This document shows, one piece after another, positions 1-8,788 of a stretch of 64,000 bases of DNA (position 1 is the stretch's first letter; each line of letters starts with the position of its first letter). The notes under the pieces are model-generated. The model did not search any database. It was not told the origin of the DNA and was given only the letters and a program-made list of their open reading frames with translations. A program made the translations under genes and the position numbers. The DNA comes from Caldilineaceae bacterium (lineage in GTDB: Bacteria > Chloroflexota > Anaerolineae > Caldilineales > Caldilineaceae), in the NCBI GenBank assembly GCA_020846635.1, contig JADLDO010000054.1, positions 124,001 to 188,000 of the forward strand. Direction: 5' to 3'.

Positions 1-195
1 AAAGGAGGCAATCCCCACCCCGGCAAGGGGTCTCTCTTGGCTATGGGCGCGAAAAAAGGCAATCGCTTCGGCAATGGTTGCCGCCGAATCCCGCATGGTC
101 GGGAAACTGGTCTCCGCCACAATGTTGTCCGGGCCTGTGCCCACGGCACAGACAAACTTCGTACCACCCCCCTCGATCCCGCCATACAAAGCCAT
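1..195 (-). CDS. ROK-family sugar kinase (fructokinase-like), N-terminal 65 residues, cut by the window edge
   Basis: An ATG at 195 opens a reverse-strand frame that runs without a stop to base 1, giving 65 residues. The start MALYGGIEGGGTKFVCAVG is the glycine-rich phosphate loop of ROK kinases, and the YGGIE-GGTKF form is typical of the GmuE/ScrK-like fructokinases, which phosphorylate fructose in the cytoplasm using ATP. The rest of the kinase, with the DxGxN-like and zinc-binding motifs, lies outside the window. It follows the radical SAM gene on the same strand by 46 bases, so the two may be co-transcribed. Family assignment is firm; fructose as substrate is inferred from the N-terminus only. 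Confidence 0.85.
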   Translation of the reverse strand, partial: MALYGGIEGGGTKFVCAVGTGPDNIVAETSFPTMRDSAATIAEAIAFFRAHSQERPLAGVGIASF

Positions 196-241
196 ATCGA
201 TTGCCCTATCCTAATGCGCTGTTGTTAAGTTCTATCGCGTT

Positions 242-1150
242 CTATTTTGATGCCACATCGGCTTGCGTAACACCTTGCGCCAGCGCGGTAAAACCCGCCT
301 GTGACCAGCCTGCGCACGCCCCAATTCGTGCCACTAACTCGGCATGAAGCGCCTGGGCCGCCTCTTGCGCACGCCAATCGCCCCATGCTTGCTCCTGGTA
401 GGTCTTGCCCGTGGCAGTGCGCGCCGTACGCCGTCCTCCGTCGCCATCGCCCGTAACATAGGTATCGACAATCACCCGGTCGCTGTGCGCCACCAACAGG
501 GAGGCAAAATCCTGCACGTTCGAGTAGGGCAAACAAGGGCTTACAGTCGTCTGAACCTGAATACCTTGCGCCTTCGCTGCTGCCAGGGTCGCCCAACGCT
601 GTGCAATGGAGGGACAACGCGGCGTCAATGCGCGCCGTACCTCATCGCGATCCGTCTCCACCGTAAAATTGAGCCAGCAGCGCGTTCCCAAAGCGCGTAA
701 CCGCGCAAAATCATCCGCCACCAGGGGCGAGCGCGTCTGTAGCACCAGCAGCCCCGGTGGATACTCTGCCATCACTTCCAAACAGGCGCGGCTCAACCGC
801 CATTTACGCTCCGCGCCCTGATAGGGGTCGGTCGCGCTTGACATGAAGATCGCCAGTTCGTCCAGGGCGCCGCGCGCAGCATGTCGCTTCAACTCCGCCC
901 GCAGTTTCTCAGCAATGCCCACGCGCGGATGCACATACTCTCCCCACGCCAACGCCGGTTGGTGAAAACGATGCACACTCAACCCCTGCACGTAACAATA
1001 TGTACAGCCAAAGCCGCAGCCAATATAGGACTGAAGTGTGTGCGTGAAGCCCGCCAGAAATCCACCCGTCTTGGTCAACGCCGATGAGGCAGGGCGAGGC
1101 AGGTGCGCCATTTCTGCCGGATTCATTCGTGTGTCTTCAGATACAGTCAT
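242..1150 (-). CDS. Radical SAM protein of the spore photoproduct lyase (SPL/Rv2578c) family
   Basis: A 302-residue cytoplasmic protein. Cys45, Cys49 and Cys52 form the CxxxCxxC motif (CGFGCTYC) that binds the 4Fe-4S cluster cleaving S-adenosylmethionine, followed by the TIM-barrel segment with SSATDPYQGAE and a VLQTRSPLV strand. This combination is that of the SPL-type family found widely outside spore formers; in most members the substrate is unknown, so DNA photoproduct repair should not be assumed. The ATG at 1150 is preferred; an in-frame GTG at 1168 and an ATG at 1126 are alternatives, and none has a clear ribosome binding site. The gene lies just upstream of the ROK kinase fragment. 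Confidence 0.85.
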   Translation of the reverse strand: MTVSEDTRMNPAEMAHLPRPASSALTKTGGFLAGFTHTLQSYIGCGFGCTYCYVQGLSVHRFHQPALAWGEYVHPRVGIAEKLRAELKRHAARGALDELAIFMSSATDPYQGAERKWRLSRACLEVMAEYPPGLLVLQTRSPLVADDFARLRALGTRCWLNFTVETDRDEVRRALTPRCPSIAQRWATLAAAKAQGIQVQTTVSPCLPYSNVQDFASLLVAHSDRVIVDTYVTGDGDGGRRTARTATGKTYQEQAWGDWRAQEAAQALHAELVARIGACAGWSQAGFTALAQGVTQADVASK

Positions 1151-1215
1151 TGTTGTTGCTATTATCACTCATTTTAATCTGGAAACCAACCAAACAATGC
1201 CTTTTCCAAACTAAA

Positions 1216-1244
1216 AAGGACTTGACCACTTGGGCCAAGTCCTT
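1216..1244 (-). terminator. Intrinsic terminator of the 64-residue membrane protein gene
   Basis: A 9-base-pair perfect stem (1216-1224 with 1236-1244) with an 11-base loop is followed, on the reverse strand, by a T run. It sits 36 bases past the stop of the small gene at 1280-1474. Confidence 0.8.
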
Positions 1245-1279
1245 GTCATATCCATGAGCAAAACAGATGGCGCGGCGAA

Positions 1280-1474
1280 TCAGCTCCCAGCCATCACCGA
1301 GGCGACGACCCCCAAAAAGCCAATCGCACTGGCAATCGTCACCCCCATCACCACAAAGAAGATTGGCCCGTAGTTCTGGCGCGGCTGGCTGCGTTTGCGG
1401 CGCGTTGTTGTGCGACGCTGGGCCGATTCTGTGCGGGCATAGGTTGCCGCATAGCTTCTACGTTTGGTAGTCAT
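1280..1474 (-). CDS. Small basic single-pass membrane protein, unknown function
   Basis: A 64-residue protein. Residues 1-36 are rich in Arg, Lys, Thr and Ser (pI clearly basic), and residues 37-62 form one hydrophobic segment (FFVVMGVTIASAIGFLGVV). The basic N-terminus implies that the tail stays in the cytoplasm. The ATG at 1474 is chosen over an upstream frame opening because an AAGGAG ribosome site lies nine bases before it. It has its own promoter (1534-1561) and terminator (1216-1244), so it is a single-gene unit. I do not recognise a family; small membrane proteins of this build are often lineage-specific. Confidence 0.6.
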   Translation of the reverse strand: MTTKRRSYAATYARTESAQRRTTTRRKRSQPRQNYGPIFFVVMGVTIASAIGFLGVVASVMAGS

Positions 1475-1533
1475 GGCCTTGTCTCCTTGCCATCCGGCGG
1501 GACATACGGATCGATGCGCTGTGAATACACGAC

Positions 1534-1561
1534 AGTATAGCACATTTGTACTAATTGACAA
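1534..1561 (-). promoter_or_regulatory. Sigma-70 type promoter for the small membrane protein gene
   Basis: Reverse strand: -35 TTGTCA (1556-1561), 16-base spacer, -10 TATACT (1534-1539). The start codon is 60 bases downstream of the -10. Confidence 0.6.
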
Positions 1562-1626
1562 GTCATCCTATGAATATTCTACCTTAAAATAGTGCGCTGC
1601 GTAAAGAGAGCCCCACACCTGCAACT

Positions 1627-1655
1627 TTGCCGTGTACTTTGCGTAGTACTATACA
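1627..1655 (+). promoter_or_regulatory. Sigma-70 type promoter for the yccF gene
   Basis: -35 TTGCCG (1627-1632), 17-base spacer, -10 TATACA (1650-1655), followed by an untranslated leader of about 80 bases. It diverges from the promoter at 1534-1561. Confidence 0.5.
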
Positions 1656-1744
1656 GAGTCAGGAAGCGCCAAAGTGGTGCTAGACTTACCGTGAAAAATG
1701 AATAACAGACGAAAACAATAAATAGAGATTCTGGAGTATGCTTT

Positions 1745-2113
1745 ATGAGTGTCATTGGCAATCTATTATGGTTAATCTTTGGGGGCTTTCTGGCGGGCCT
1801 CGGCTACATCGTCGGCGGCTTATTACTCTGCATCACGATTATCGGCATCCCCTTTGGCGTACAATCGATCAAAATCGGCGTCGCCACCTTCACCCCCTTC
1901 GGCAAAGAGATCGTGGAAGGCGACAATGCCAATAGCCCGCTCCGCGTGATTTTCAACATTATCTGGCTGATCCTATTCGGCTGGGAGATCGCAGTAGCCC
2001 ACTTGATGGGTGCGGCGCTTTTAGCAATTACGATCATCGGCATCCCCTTTGCGCTCCAGCACATCAAGCTAATTCCACTGGCGCTTTTCCCCTTTGGCCG
2101 CGATCTCCGCTAA
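1745..2113 (+). CDS. yccF: YccF-domain inner membrane protein
   Basis: A 122-residue protein made of two copies of the YccF (DUF307) unit. Each copy has a hydrophobic helix followed by the hallmark TIIGIPF motif (near residues 33-40 and 96-103), then a short loop ending in a PFG motif. This duplicated pattern and length are exactly those of the family, whose function is not established. A GGAG ribosome site lies before the ATG. The gene stands alone, 275 bases ahead of the Mrp operon and on the same strand. The family call is secure; any link to the antiporter is only positional. Confidence 0.92.
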   Translation: MSVIGNLLWLIFGGFLAGLGYIVGGLLLCITIIGIPFGVQSIKIGVATFTPFGKEIVEGDNANSPLRVIFNIIWLILFGWEIAVAHLMGAALLAITIIGIPFALQHIKLIPLALFPFGRDLR

Positions 2114-2220
2114 CGCCCCCCAACTCCATCTGAGGGCAAGCAGAAGGGAACTCGCGCGGCTTTCTTAACTTTATGGTAGAATGGAACCCGCTATACAGTG
2201 TATTGGCAAGCAGTCACTGA

Positions 2221-2260
2221 CAATGCCAAATTGAGCCGGGCTAAAAATGAACCGGCATTG
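2221..2260 (+). other. Weak hairpin in the 275-base leader ahead of the Mrp operon
   Basis: Arms 2221-2227 and 2254-2260 pair over seven bases. The gap 2114-2388 otherwise shows no gene, and I could not find a convincing -35/-10 pair in it. This may be a leader structure of the antiporter mRNA or chance. Confidence 0.25.
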
Positions 2261-2388
2261 TTGGTAGGCTCGAAAGTTAGGAGTATCTAGATTCCACACT
2301 TTTGCAGGTGATGGGCTGGCAACGTCTCAACGCAAACCTGCTTGCCATGCCACGCCAATCCAATCCGTATACTTGAGGATCATCGCCT

Positions 2389-4821
2389 GTGTCACCACTA
2401 TTCATCTGCCTCATCACGCTGGCACTTACGAGTCCCCTACTCTGGATCATTCGACCTCATCGCTTTCGCCATATCGGTTGGCTTGCTGCTCTCCCGCCGG
2501 CTGCGGTGTCCTTTTGGCTCTTCACGCAGCTTCCCATGATTGCCGCGGGGGAAACGATCAGCGCCACCTTGCCCTGGTCATCCCTCCTTGGGCTGGAACT
2601 TGCCCTGCGCGTGGATGGCTTGGCAATCTTCTTCGGCCTGATTGTCACGGTCATCGGCGCGGCGATCGCGCTCTACACTGGCTATTACTTTGAGGATGAA
2701 CCGCGGCAGGGCTACTTCTACGCCATGCTCTTTTTGTTCATGGTGAGCATGTTGGGGCTGGTTTGGGCCGATAATTTACTGGCGATCTTTGTCTTTTGGG
2801 AAGGCACCAGCATCACCAGTTATCTACTCATTGGCTTCAACGACAGCGACAAGGAAGCCCAGGATGGCGCTCGCCGCGCCTTTCTTGTTACAGGGCTGGG
2901 TGGGCTTGCCATGCTCTTGGGCATGGTGTTGTTGGGAACCAGCGCCGAAACGTATACCATCAGCGAACTGCTTGTCATCCCTGGTCTAAGCGCTACGCCC
3001 GTCGCATCCGCGGCCATCGTTCTGATCTTGCTGGGTGCATTTAGCAAGTCAGCTCAATTTCCCTTTCACTTTTGGCTGCCCGGCGCCATGTCTGCGCCCA
3101 CGCCCGCCAGCGCCTATCTCCATTCGGCGACAATGGTCAAGGCAGGGATCTACTTGCTGGCGCGGCTCCATCCGGCCCTCAGCGATCATCCCATCTGGTT
3201 TTGGGGGCTGCTGCTCGTCGGCGGCACAACGATGGTTGTCGGTGCGGTTTTGTCTGTGGGCCAATATGACATCAAAGCCCTGTTGGCCTATGCCACGGTC
3301 AGCCAATTGGGCGTCTTTGTCATGCTCCTCGCCTTTCGCGACCCAACTGCCCACACGGCGCTGATCGTCGGCATCCTCGCCCATGCACTCTATAAAGGTT
3401 CACTGTTCATGGTCGCAGGAATTATCGACCATGCCACCGGCACACGCGACCTGCGCCGCCTTGCCAATCTGAGTAGACATCTGCCGCTGCTCACGCTGGT
3501 CGCCCTGCTTGCAGGATTATCCATGGCGGGGTTGCCGCCGATGTTTGGCTTCATTGCCAAAGAACTCCTGATAGAAAATTTTGTCCAGGTGAGCGCGGCG
3601 ATGCTGGTCATCGGTTGGGTGGGTGAAACCTTCGCGGTCATTGCGGCGGCGTTTACCGTCGGTGCGAGTTTCATCATGCTGTGGGAGGTTTTCTTCCGTC
3701 GTGAGGCCACAGACAGCCAGCCGGCACATATCCACCACCCACCTTCGATCTTCTTTGTGCTGGCTCCTTTACTCTTGGTTCTGTTGAACCTGGCAATTCC
3801 CTTTCTGCTCGCACAGGTGGAAGGCGTGATCTTTGCGCCTGCGATTCGCTCCGTTGCGGCGACTGCCGTCGAAGTTCATCTGGCTCTCTGGCATGGCATC
3901 AACCTCACCTTGATGCTCAGTATCGTCGCCATCGTGCTGGGTCTGCTCATCTTTGCCGCACGCGCCCCGCTTCGCCGCTACCTGTCCAATTTGCCCGATG
4001 CGCTGAACGGGGCAAAGCTTTGGGAGCAAACCGTCCAGGGTACTTACGAGCTGGCAAATTGGGCAACGCTCCATATCCAGGGGGTAACGCTGCTGCAACA
4101 AGCGCGCAATATCCTCATCACGGGCGTCGTTGCCATGATCTTTGCGCTCATCAGCGCGCGGTGGAATGTTGATTTCCCCATTGACTGGACAGAGTGGCCC
4201 TATGCCTTTGAGGTCATCATGGCGGCGCTGACCATCTTTGGGGCGCTCATCACCGTAAACGCGCCCACGCGTCTCGGTTCGATCATCAGCTTAGGGGCGG
4301 TAGGCATTACCATCACCCTCTTTTTTGTCTTTCACAGCGCGCCCGACTTGGCCTTGACACAGCTTCTCGTCGATATTCTGACGGTCGTTCTCTTGATCCT
4401 CGTCTTCTATCGCATCCCCCCCACGAAAGCTGAAGCCCTGCCCAAAGAGACGGGGTATCGTAATCTCGTTCTTTCTGCATTTGTCGGCTTTCTCGGTTTC
4501 TTCTTTGTCTTGTTCAGCGTTAGCCAGCCTCTCTATCCAGTGATTGGCGACTATTTCTCGCTCAATGCAGTGCCTTTGGGCCACGGCGGCAATATCGTCA
4601 ATGTCATCTTGGTTGACTTCCGCGCTTTCGATACCTTTGGCGAGATCAGCGTATTGGCGATCGCTGCAATCGGCGGCTATGCCGTATTGCGCGCCGGGCT
4701 CTTTCGCTTCCGCCCCCTCGTACCAGATGAAGGAGAGCGAACAGGCGCGGAGTCAGCAGGAATGGAGTCGGAAAATGAAGCGCAACGAGTCGAAATCCAA
4801 CCAGTCCGAGTGGAGGAATAG
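2389..4821 (+). CDS. mrpA: Mrp-type Na+(Li+)/H+ antiporter subunit A
   Basis: An 810-residue polytopic membrane protein, the largest subunit of the Mrp (Mnh) monovalent cation/proton antiporter. Residues 1-500 are the NuoL-like proton-pumping unit, with the SAPTPASAYLHSATMVKAG motif around 235-255 and the later GLPPMFGFIAKE helix with its Lys. The C-terminal part carries the MbhD/DUF4040 segment (HSAPDLALTQLLVDI, about 645-660) and the MbhE segment (VNVILVDFRAFDTFGEI, about 737-755). It begins with GTG; a GAGGA ribosome site is nine bases upstream. It is followed after five bases by mrpB, and the operon continues to mrpG in canonical A-B-C-D-E-F-G order. Confidence 0.96.
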   Translation: MSPLFICLITLALTSPLLWIIRPHRFRHIGWLAALPPAAVSFWLFTQLPMIAAGETISATLPWSSLLGLELALRVDGLAIFFGLIVTVIGAAIALYTGYYFEDEPRQGYFYAMLFLFMVSMLGLVWADNLLAIFVFWEGTSITSYLLIGFNDSDKEAQDGARRAFLVTGLGGLAMLLGMVLLGTSAETYTISELLVIPGLSATPVASAAIVLILLGAFSKSAQFPFHFWLPGAMSAPTPASAYLHSATMVKAGIYLLARLHPALSDHPIWFWGLLLVGGTTMVVGAVLSVGQYDIKALLAYATVSQLGVFVMLLAFRDPTAHTALIVGILAHALYKGSLFMVAGIIDHATGTRDLRRLANLSRHLPLLTLVALLAGLSMAGLPPMFGFIAKELLIENFVQVSAAMLVIGWVGETFAVIAAAFTVGASFIMLWEVFFRREATDSQPAHIHHPPSIFFVLAPLLLVLLNLAIPFLLAQVEGVIFAPAIRSVAATAVEVHLALWHGINLTLMLSIVAIVLGLLIFAARAPLRRYLSNLPDALNGAKLWEQTVQGTYELANWATLHIQGVTLLQQARNILITGVVAMIFALISARWNVDFPIDWTEWPYAFEVIMAALTIFGALITVNAPTRLGSIISLGAVGITITLFFVFHSAPDLALTQLLVDILTVVLLILVFYRIPPTKAEALPKETGYRNLVLSAFVGFLGFFFVLFSVSQPLYPVIGDYFSLNAVPLGHGGNIVNVILVDFRAFDTFGEISVLAIAAIGGYAVLRAGLFRFRPLVPDEGERTGAESAGMESENEAQRVEIQPVRVEE

Positions 4822-4826
4822 CCCTC

Positions 4827-5252
4827 ATGTCTGTACTCTTCTTGCGGCTGCTTGATCGACTTCTGACACCTATCCTGCTCTTCCTAGCCCTCTGGCTCTT
4901 TTTTCGCGGTCACAATCAACCGGGTGGCGGCTTTATCGCCGGTCTTGCGATGGCAGCAGCGTTTCAATTGCAGATTCTCAGTCGCGGCGATGCGTTTGTA
5001 CGCGCGCGCGTTGGCCCCTATTTGCAGCCGATGACAGGCATTGGCCTGCTCGCCGCCTCCGCTGCGGCGCTCTTGGGCTTGCTGGAAGGCTCCTTCCTGA
5101 AGGCGATATGGGTCTTTTGGCACATCGGCCCGCTGGAAATCGAATTGGGCACGCCCCAGCTATTTGATCTGGGTGTCTTTCTGGTTGTGGTCTCGGTGGT
5201 CGTCTCCTACTTATTGTCGCTCAGTCTCAACAAGGAAGGTGAGAGCGAATGA
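4827..5252 (+). CDS. mrpB: Mrp-type Na+/H+ antiporter subunit B
   Basis: A 141-residue MnhB-domain membrane protein with four predicted helices. The N-terminal half carries the family motif FFRGHNQPGGGFIAGL (about residues 27-42), which in Mrp complexes lies near the interface with subunit A. The separate B subunit marks a group 1 (seven-gene) Mrp operon. Its last four bases overlap the start of mrpC as ATGA, indicating translational coupling. Confidence 0.95.
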   Translation: MSVLFLRLLDRLLTPILLFLALWLFFRGHNQPGGGFIAGLAMAAAFQLQILSRGDAFVRARVGPYLQPMTGIGLLAASAAALLGLLEGSFLKAIWVFWHIGPLEIELGTPQLFDLGVFLVVVSVVVSYLLSLSLNKEGESE

Positions 5253-5752
5253 ACGGTCTCGTCGCCGCAATCGTGGCAGGGATGCTCTTTGCCAACGGCA
5301 CCTATCTCATCCTGCGTCGCGAGCCGATCAAGCTGATCATCGGCTTGAGCCTCATCAGCTATGGTGTCAATATCCTTTTGTTTACAGCCAGCACCCTGCG
5401 TCGCGGCATCCCCCCCATTGTCCAGGACAAGGCCGCCTTTGCCGGAGACATCAGCCAATTTGTCGATCCCCTGCCACAAGCCTTAATTCTCACGGCGATT
5501 GTCATCAGCTTTGGCATCACCGCTTTTCTTCTGACGCTGATCAGACGACGCAATACACTCACTGAAAGCTATCTCTCCAGCACATCGGCGGAGATTACCG
5601 AAATTGCCAATGATCCCTTTGGCGTCCAGGCTCACTTTCTAACAGGGTTGGACGCTGATCCCGATGACTATGAGTGGCTTGAGGACACTTTTATCGCTAC
5701 GGGTATCCAAACCAGCCGGATCGATCACGCGCAAGAACAAGAAAGTAGTTGA
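5249..5752 (+). CDS. mrpC: Mrp-type Na+/H+ antiporter subunit C
   Basis: A 167-residue NuoK-like subunit. It has three hydrophobic helices, with the characteristic GLSLISYGVNILLF stretch near residues 31-44 and the DPLPQALILTAIVISF motif near 73-88. A 50-residue polar, acidic tail after about residue 108 is longer than in the usual 110-115 residue MrpC and predicted to face the cytoplasm. It overlaps mrpB by four bases and ends one base before the mrpD start. Confidence 0.94.
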   Translation: MNGLVAAIVAGMLFANGTYLILRREPIKLIIGLSLISYGVNILLFTASTLRRGIPPIVQDKAAFAGDISQFVDPLPQALILTAIVISFGITAFLLTLIRRRNTLTESYLSSTSAEITEIANDPFGVQAHFLTGLDADPDDYEWLEDTFIATGIQTSRIDHAQEQESS

Positions 5753-5753
5753 C

Positions 5754-7382
5754 ATGGAGTTGAATCCCAACTGGCTAACCGCCCCCATCGTGATACCGTC
5801 ATTAGCGGCCTCTCTGGGTCTGTCCATCAGCTATTGGGGACGCCGCCAGGTTGACACTTGGCAATATCGCGTCACGCTGCTCGGCGCATTCGCCAACCTA
5901 GCGGTAGCCATCCTGCTGCTCGTCGTGACGCTGGGTGGTCAACGCCTCGTCTTGCAGATGGGCGGCTGGGTTGCGCCCTTTGGCATCACAGTCTATGCCG
6001 ATGGTCTCAGCGCCATCATGCTCACGCTTACCGCCATCTTGGCAGTTGCCACCACCTTCTATGCGGGCGGCACGCTGGACGATCGCAAGCGGCTCAACTT
6101 CTATCCCCTGACGATGGTGCTGGTGATGGGTGTCAATGGAGCCTTTATTGCGGGCGATATTTTCAACCTCTATGTCTTCTTTGAAGTATTATTGATGGCA
6201 AGTTTTGCGCTGCTCACACTGGGCGGGCAGCTTAAGCAGATCAACGCCGGCATTCGCTATGTCTTTCTGAATTTGCTCGTCTCCACCCTCTTTCTCATCA
6301 CAACGGGTGTCATCTACAGCACACTAGGCACACTCAATATCGCGCAGTTGGCCGAACGGATGCCCGATGTGCCGCGTTCCGTCCAACTGCTGGTGGCGGC
6401 GATGCTGCTGATCGCCTATGGCACGAAGGCAGGTCTTTTTCCGCTCTTTTCGTGGTTGCCCGACAGCTATCACACACCGCACCCTGCGGTCACAGCTTTC
6501 TTTGGCGGCCTATTGACCAAAGTGGGCGTCTACGCTCTCTTCCGCATCTTCCCCCTGCTCTTTCCACTCATCTTGCAAGAGTGGCAGTGGCTCATCCTGA
6601 CCATTGCCGGGCTGACGATGCTCACGGGGGTCTTTGGGGCCATGTCCGTCAACACCATGCGGCGCGTACTCAGCTTTCAAATCATCAGCCATGTAGGCTT
6701 TATCATCATGGGGTTTGGGCTGGCCGCCAATGTGGATCGACGCTTGGCCGCTTTTGGCATGACAGCGGGGATTCTCTACCTTGCCCATCACATGCTCGTC
6801 AAAACCGGCCTGCTCATGGCGGGTGGCGCGGCGGAGCTTATCGCCGGCAGCGGCAGCCTTTTGCGCGAACGGCTTGCGGGCCTGCGTCAATTGCAACCGG
6901 CACTGGCAGCCATCTTTTTTATGACTGCCATGTCAATCGCCGGAATGCCCCCCTTCAGTGGCTTTATTGGTAAACTCTCGCTGGTGGAAGGGGCTGTCCT
7001 CTCAGGCCATTGGCTCATCGCGGCTGTGAGTCTTTTTGTGAGCTTCCTAACGCTGCTAACGGTGCTACGGCTCTGGCAAAAAACATTCTGGGGAGAACCT
7101 GTGCTACCGGCTGAGCCGCCGGCATCCCCCATCCGTCTGGGGCTGACCCTGACGCCCATTGCCTTGCTTTTGGCCCTGAGCATTGCCATCGGCGTCTTCA
7201 GCGAGCCCGTCCTGCGTTGGTCAGAGACAGCCGCCTATCAAGTGCTAGACCGGCAAGGCTACATTTCCGCCGTCGCTCCGACAGATGTGATCGAGTACAC
7301 AGGCGCTACCGACATAGAAACCACGGATACAGAATCCACGGATACAGGGGTAACTGATACAGGAGGAACTGATGAGGAGTAG
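5754..7382 (+). CDS. mrpD: Mrp-type Na+/H+ antiporter subunit D
   Basis: A 542-residue NuoM/N-like proton channel subunit. It has about 14 membrane helices, the FEVLLMASFALLTLGG helix with its key Glu near residue 143, the GTKAGLFPLFSWLPDSYHTP motif near 222-241 and the NTMRRVLSFQIISHVGFIIM segment. The ATG at 5754 is chosen because it directly follows the mrpC stop; an in-frame ATG at 5664 would overlap mrpC by 89 bases. After the last helix come about 30 residues of low-complexity Thr/Asp sequence (DTESTDTGVTDTGGTDEE), not typical of MrpD. Ten bases overlap mrpE. Confidence 0.95.
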   Translation: MELNPNWLTAPIVIPSLAASLGLSISYWGRRQVDTWQYRVTLLGAFANLAVAILLLVVTLGGQRLVLQMGGWVAPFGITVYADGLSAIMLTLTAILAVATTFYAGGTLDDRKRLNFYPLTMVLVMGVNGAFIAGDIFNLYVFFEVLLMASFALLTLGGQLKQINAGIRYVFLNLLVSTLFLITTGVIYSTLGTLNIAQLAERMPDVPRSVQLLVAAMLLIAYGTKAGLFPLFSWLPDSYHTPHPAVTAFFGGLLTKVGVYALFRIFPLLFPLILQEWQWLILTIAGLTMLTGVFGAMSVNTMRRVLSFQIISHVGFIIMGFGLAANVDRRLAAFGMTAGILYLAHHMLVKTGLLMAGGAAELIAGSGSLLRERLAGLRQLQPALAAIFFMTAMSIAGMPPFSGFIGKLSLVEGAVLSGHWLIAAVSLFVSFLTLLTVLRLWQKTFWGEPVLPAEPPASPIRLGLTLTPIALLLALSIAIGVFSEPVLRWSETAAYQVLDRQGYISAVAPTDVIEYTGATDIETTDTESTDTGVTDTGGTDEE

Positions 7383-7890
7383 GCTGCAGCACGAACATCG
7401 ATACATGCCCTATTTTCTGCTGACCCATCTTCTGCTGATCATCGCCCTGCCGGCCTTTTTCACGATCTTCGGCGGCATTTGGGACTATCTAATTGTGCTG
7501 CTGCTAGGCGTCTTGGTGCTCGCTGCGGTCGATTATCATTATGCCATCTACCTCTATTGGACAATCGCGTTTCTACTCTACCTGCTCAAAGAGCTTGTGG
7601 TCAGCAACATTACGATGGCATGGCTTGTCATCCAGCCCAATCCCAAAATAGACCCTGGAATCATCGGCGTGCCGCTGACAGCTTCCACGGATTTGGAGAT
7701 TACGGCGCTGGCAATCTCGGTCGTACTCACCCCTGGAACCCTGGTCATCGAGCTGGGCAGGGACAAAGAGGGCCGCAACATTCTCTATGTCCATTCCATC
7801 AACGTTCGCGATCCAGAAGCATTTCGTGCCAGTATTCAAAATGGATTCGAGCGCATGATCTTGAATATCACGAGAGGAGCGCACGCATGA
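7372..7890 (+). CDS. mrpE: Mrp-type Na+/H+ antiporter subunit E
   Basis: A 172-residue MnhE-domain protein. Two or three N-terminal hydrophobic helices are followed by the soluble domain with the family motifs (LVVSNITMAWLVIQPN and LTPGTLVIELG). The ATG at 7372 overlaps mrpD by eleven bases; an internal ATG at 7405 (MPYFLLTH) is the alternative start and would match the usual family length better. The end overlaps the mrpF start in an ATGA. Confidence 0.94.
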   Translation: MRSRLQHEHRYMPYFLLTHLLLIIALPAFFTIFGGIWDYLIVLLLGVLVLAAVDYHYAIYLYWTIAFLLYLLKELVVSNITMAWLVIQPNPKIDPGIIGVPLTASTDLEITALAISVVLTPGTLVIELGRDKEGRNILYVHSINVRDPEAFRASIQNGFERMILNITRGAHA

Positions 7891-8309
7891 TCAACACGCC
7901 CATTAGCTTTGCCCTGGGTCTTGAAATTCTCATCACCATCCTCACGATTTCTACGGCCTTCTGTTTTCTTCGTCTCTTTCTGGGGCCAACTGTTCCCAAT
8001 CGTACCGCCGCGTTCGATACCATTGCTATCCACGCGGTGGCGATTCTGGCGCTCTATGCCATCCGCATCAATGCGCCTTCCATCCTCGACGTTGCGATCA
8101 TCACCGCAGTGTTGGGCTTCCTGGGCACGACCATTATGGCACGCTACTTGGAGCGCACCGCGCCGCGCTACTATGCTCTCCAGCGCGACCGTGTAAACAA
8201 CAGTGCAAACAAAAGCTCAAATCGCCGCGCAGATAGACGTTCAGATACAAGCACCGAGAACGACCAATCCTCACAACCGGCGCACAGGAGCAAGCCAAAC
8301 TCGCCATGA
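7887..8309 (+). CDS. mrpF: Mrp-type Na+/H+ antiporter subunit F
   Basis: A 140-residue protein, MnhF family. Three membrane helices include the hallmark GPTVPNRTAAFDTIA (about residues 30-44) and the DVAIITAVLGFLGTTIMARYLE helix with its buried Asp. Residues from about 100 form a polar Ser/Asn/Arg-rich tail that most MrpF proteins (about 90 residues) lack. The ATG at 7887 overlaps the mrpE stop. The frame is open far upstream, but that part is antisense-free noise inside mrpE in another frame. Confidence 0.94.
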   Translation: MINTPISFALGLEILITILTISTAFCFLRLFLGPTVPNRTAAFDTIAIHAVAILALYAIRINAPSILDVAIITAVLGFLGTTIMARYLERTAPRYYALQRDRVNNSANKSSNRRADRRSDTSTENDQSSQPAHRSKPNSP

Positions 8310-8704
8310 CGCCCCAAGAACTTGGAATTTTAACATTAGCCTCGATTGGCGTTTTCTTCATGCTGGTGAGCAGCATTGGCCTGGTGCGTCTGCCCGATGT
8401 CTATGCACGTATGCAGTCCGCCGGCAAAGCAACCACGCTGGGCATTGGCTTCACGCTGCTGGCTGCCGGTTTTTACTACGGGGAATGGGGATTGTTCCGC
8501 ATGATTGTCTTGCTCGTACTCTTCTTTATCACCGGCCCCATTGCCACGACAGCGATGGCGCACGCCGCCTATCGCACAGATTACGAGCGCGAGATAGTTT
8601 TGCATTATGATGAATTAGCGGATGCCGAAGCCGATCAGCAACTTGATGGGCAAGTTGCCGGGAATGAGACCCCCTTAAACCACATTTCCGATGCACAGGC
8701 TTGA
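8306..8704 (+). CDS. mrpG: Mrp-type Na+/H+ antiporter subunit G
   Basis: A 132-residue MnhG-family protein with three hydrophobic helices. The motif GLVRLPDVYARMQSAGKATTLG (here split around residues 25-46) and the later FITGPIATTAMAHAAYR segment identify it. It closes the operon, overlapping mrpF by four bases. With all seven subunits present the complex should exchange Na+ or Li+ for protons at the membrane and help with pH and salt homeostasis. No terminator hairpin was found in the 84 bases before the next gene. Confidence 0.95.
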   Translation: MTPQELGILTLASIGVFFMLVSSIGLVRLPDVYARMQSAGKATTLGIGFTLLAAGFYYGEWGLFRMIVLLVLFFITGPIATTAMAHAAYRTDYEREIVLHYDELADAEADQQLDGQVAGNETPLNHISDAQA

Positions 8705-8788
8705 TGCGTACATCCTGTCCGCCGGAGTGCGACCTCCGGCCTTGCCAGTCCGACCCTTAACGTGACCATTTCGACTAGAATCCAGATC

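Noticed and set aside
7479-7886. Upstream extension of the mrpF frame
   Set aside because: It lies wholly inside mrpE in another frame and encodes no membrane helix; mrpF starts at 7887 in an ATGA overlap.
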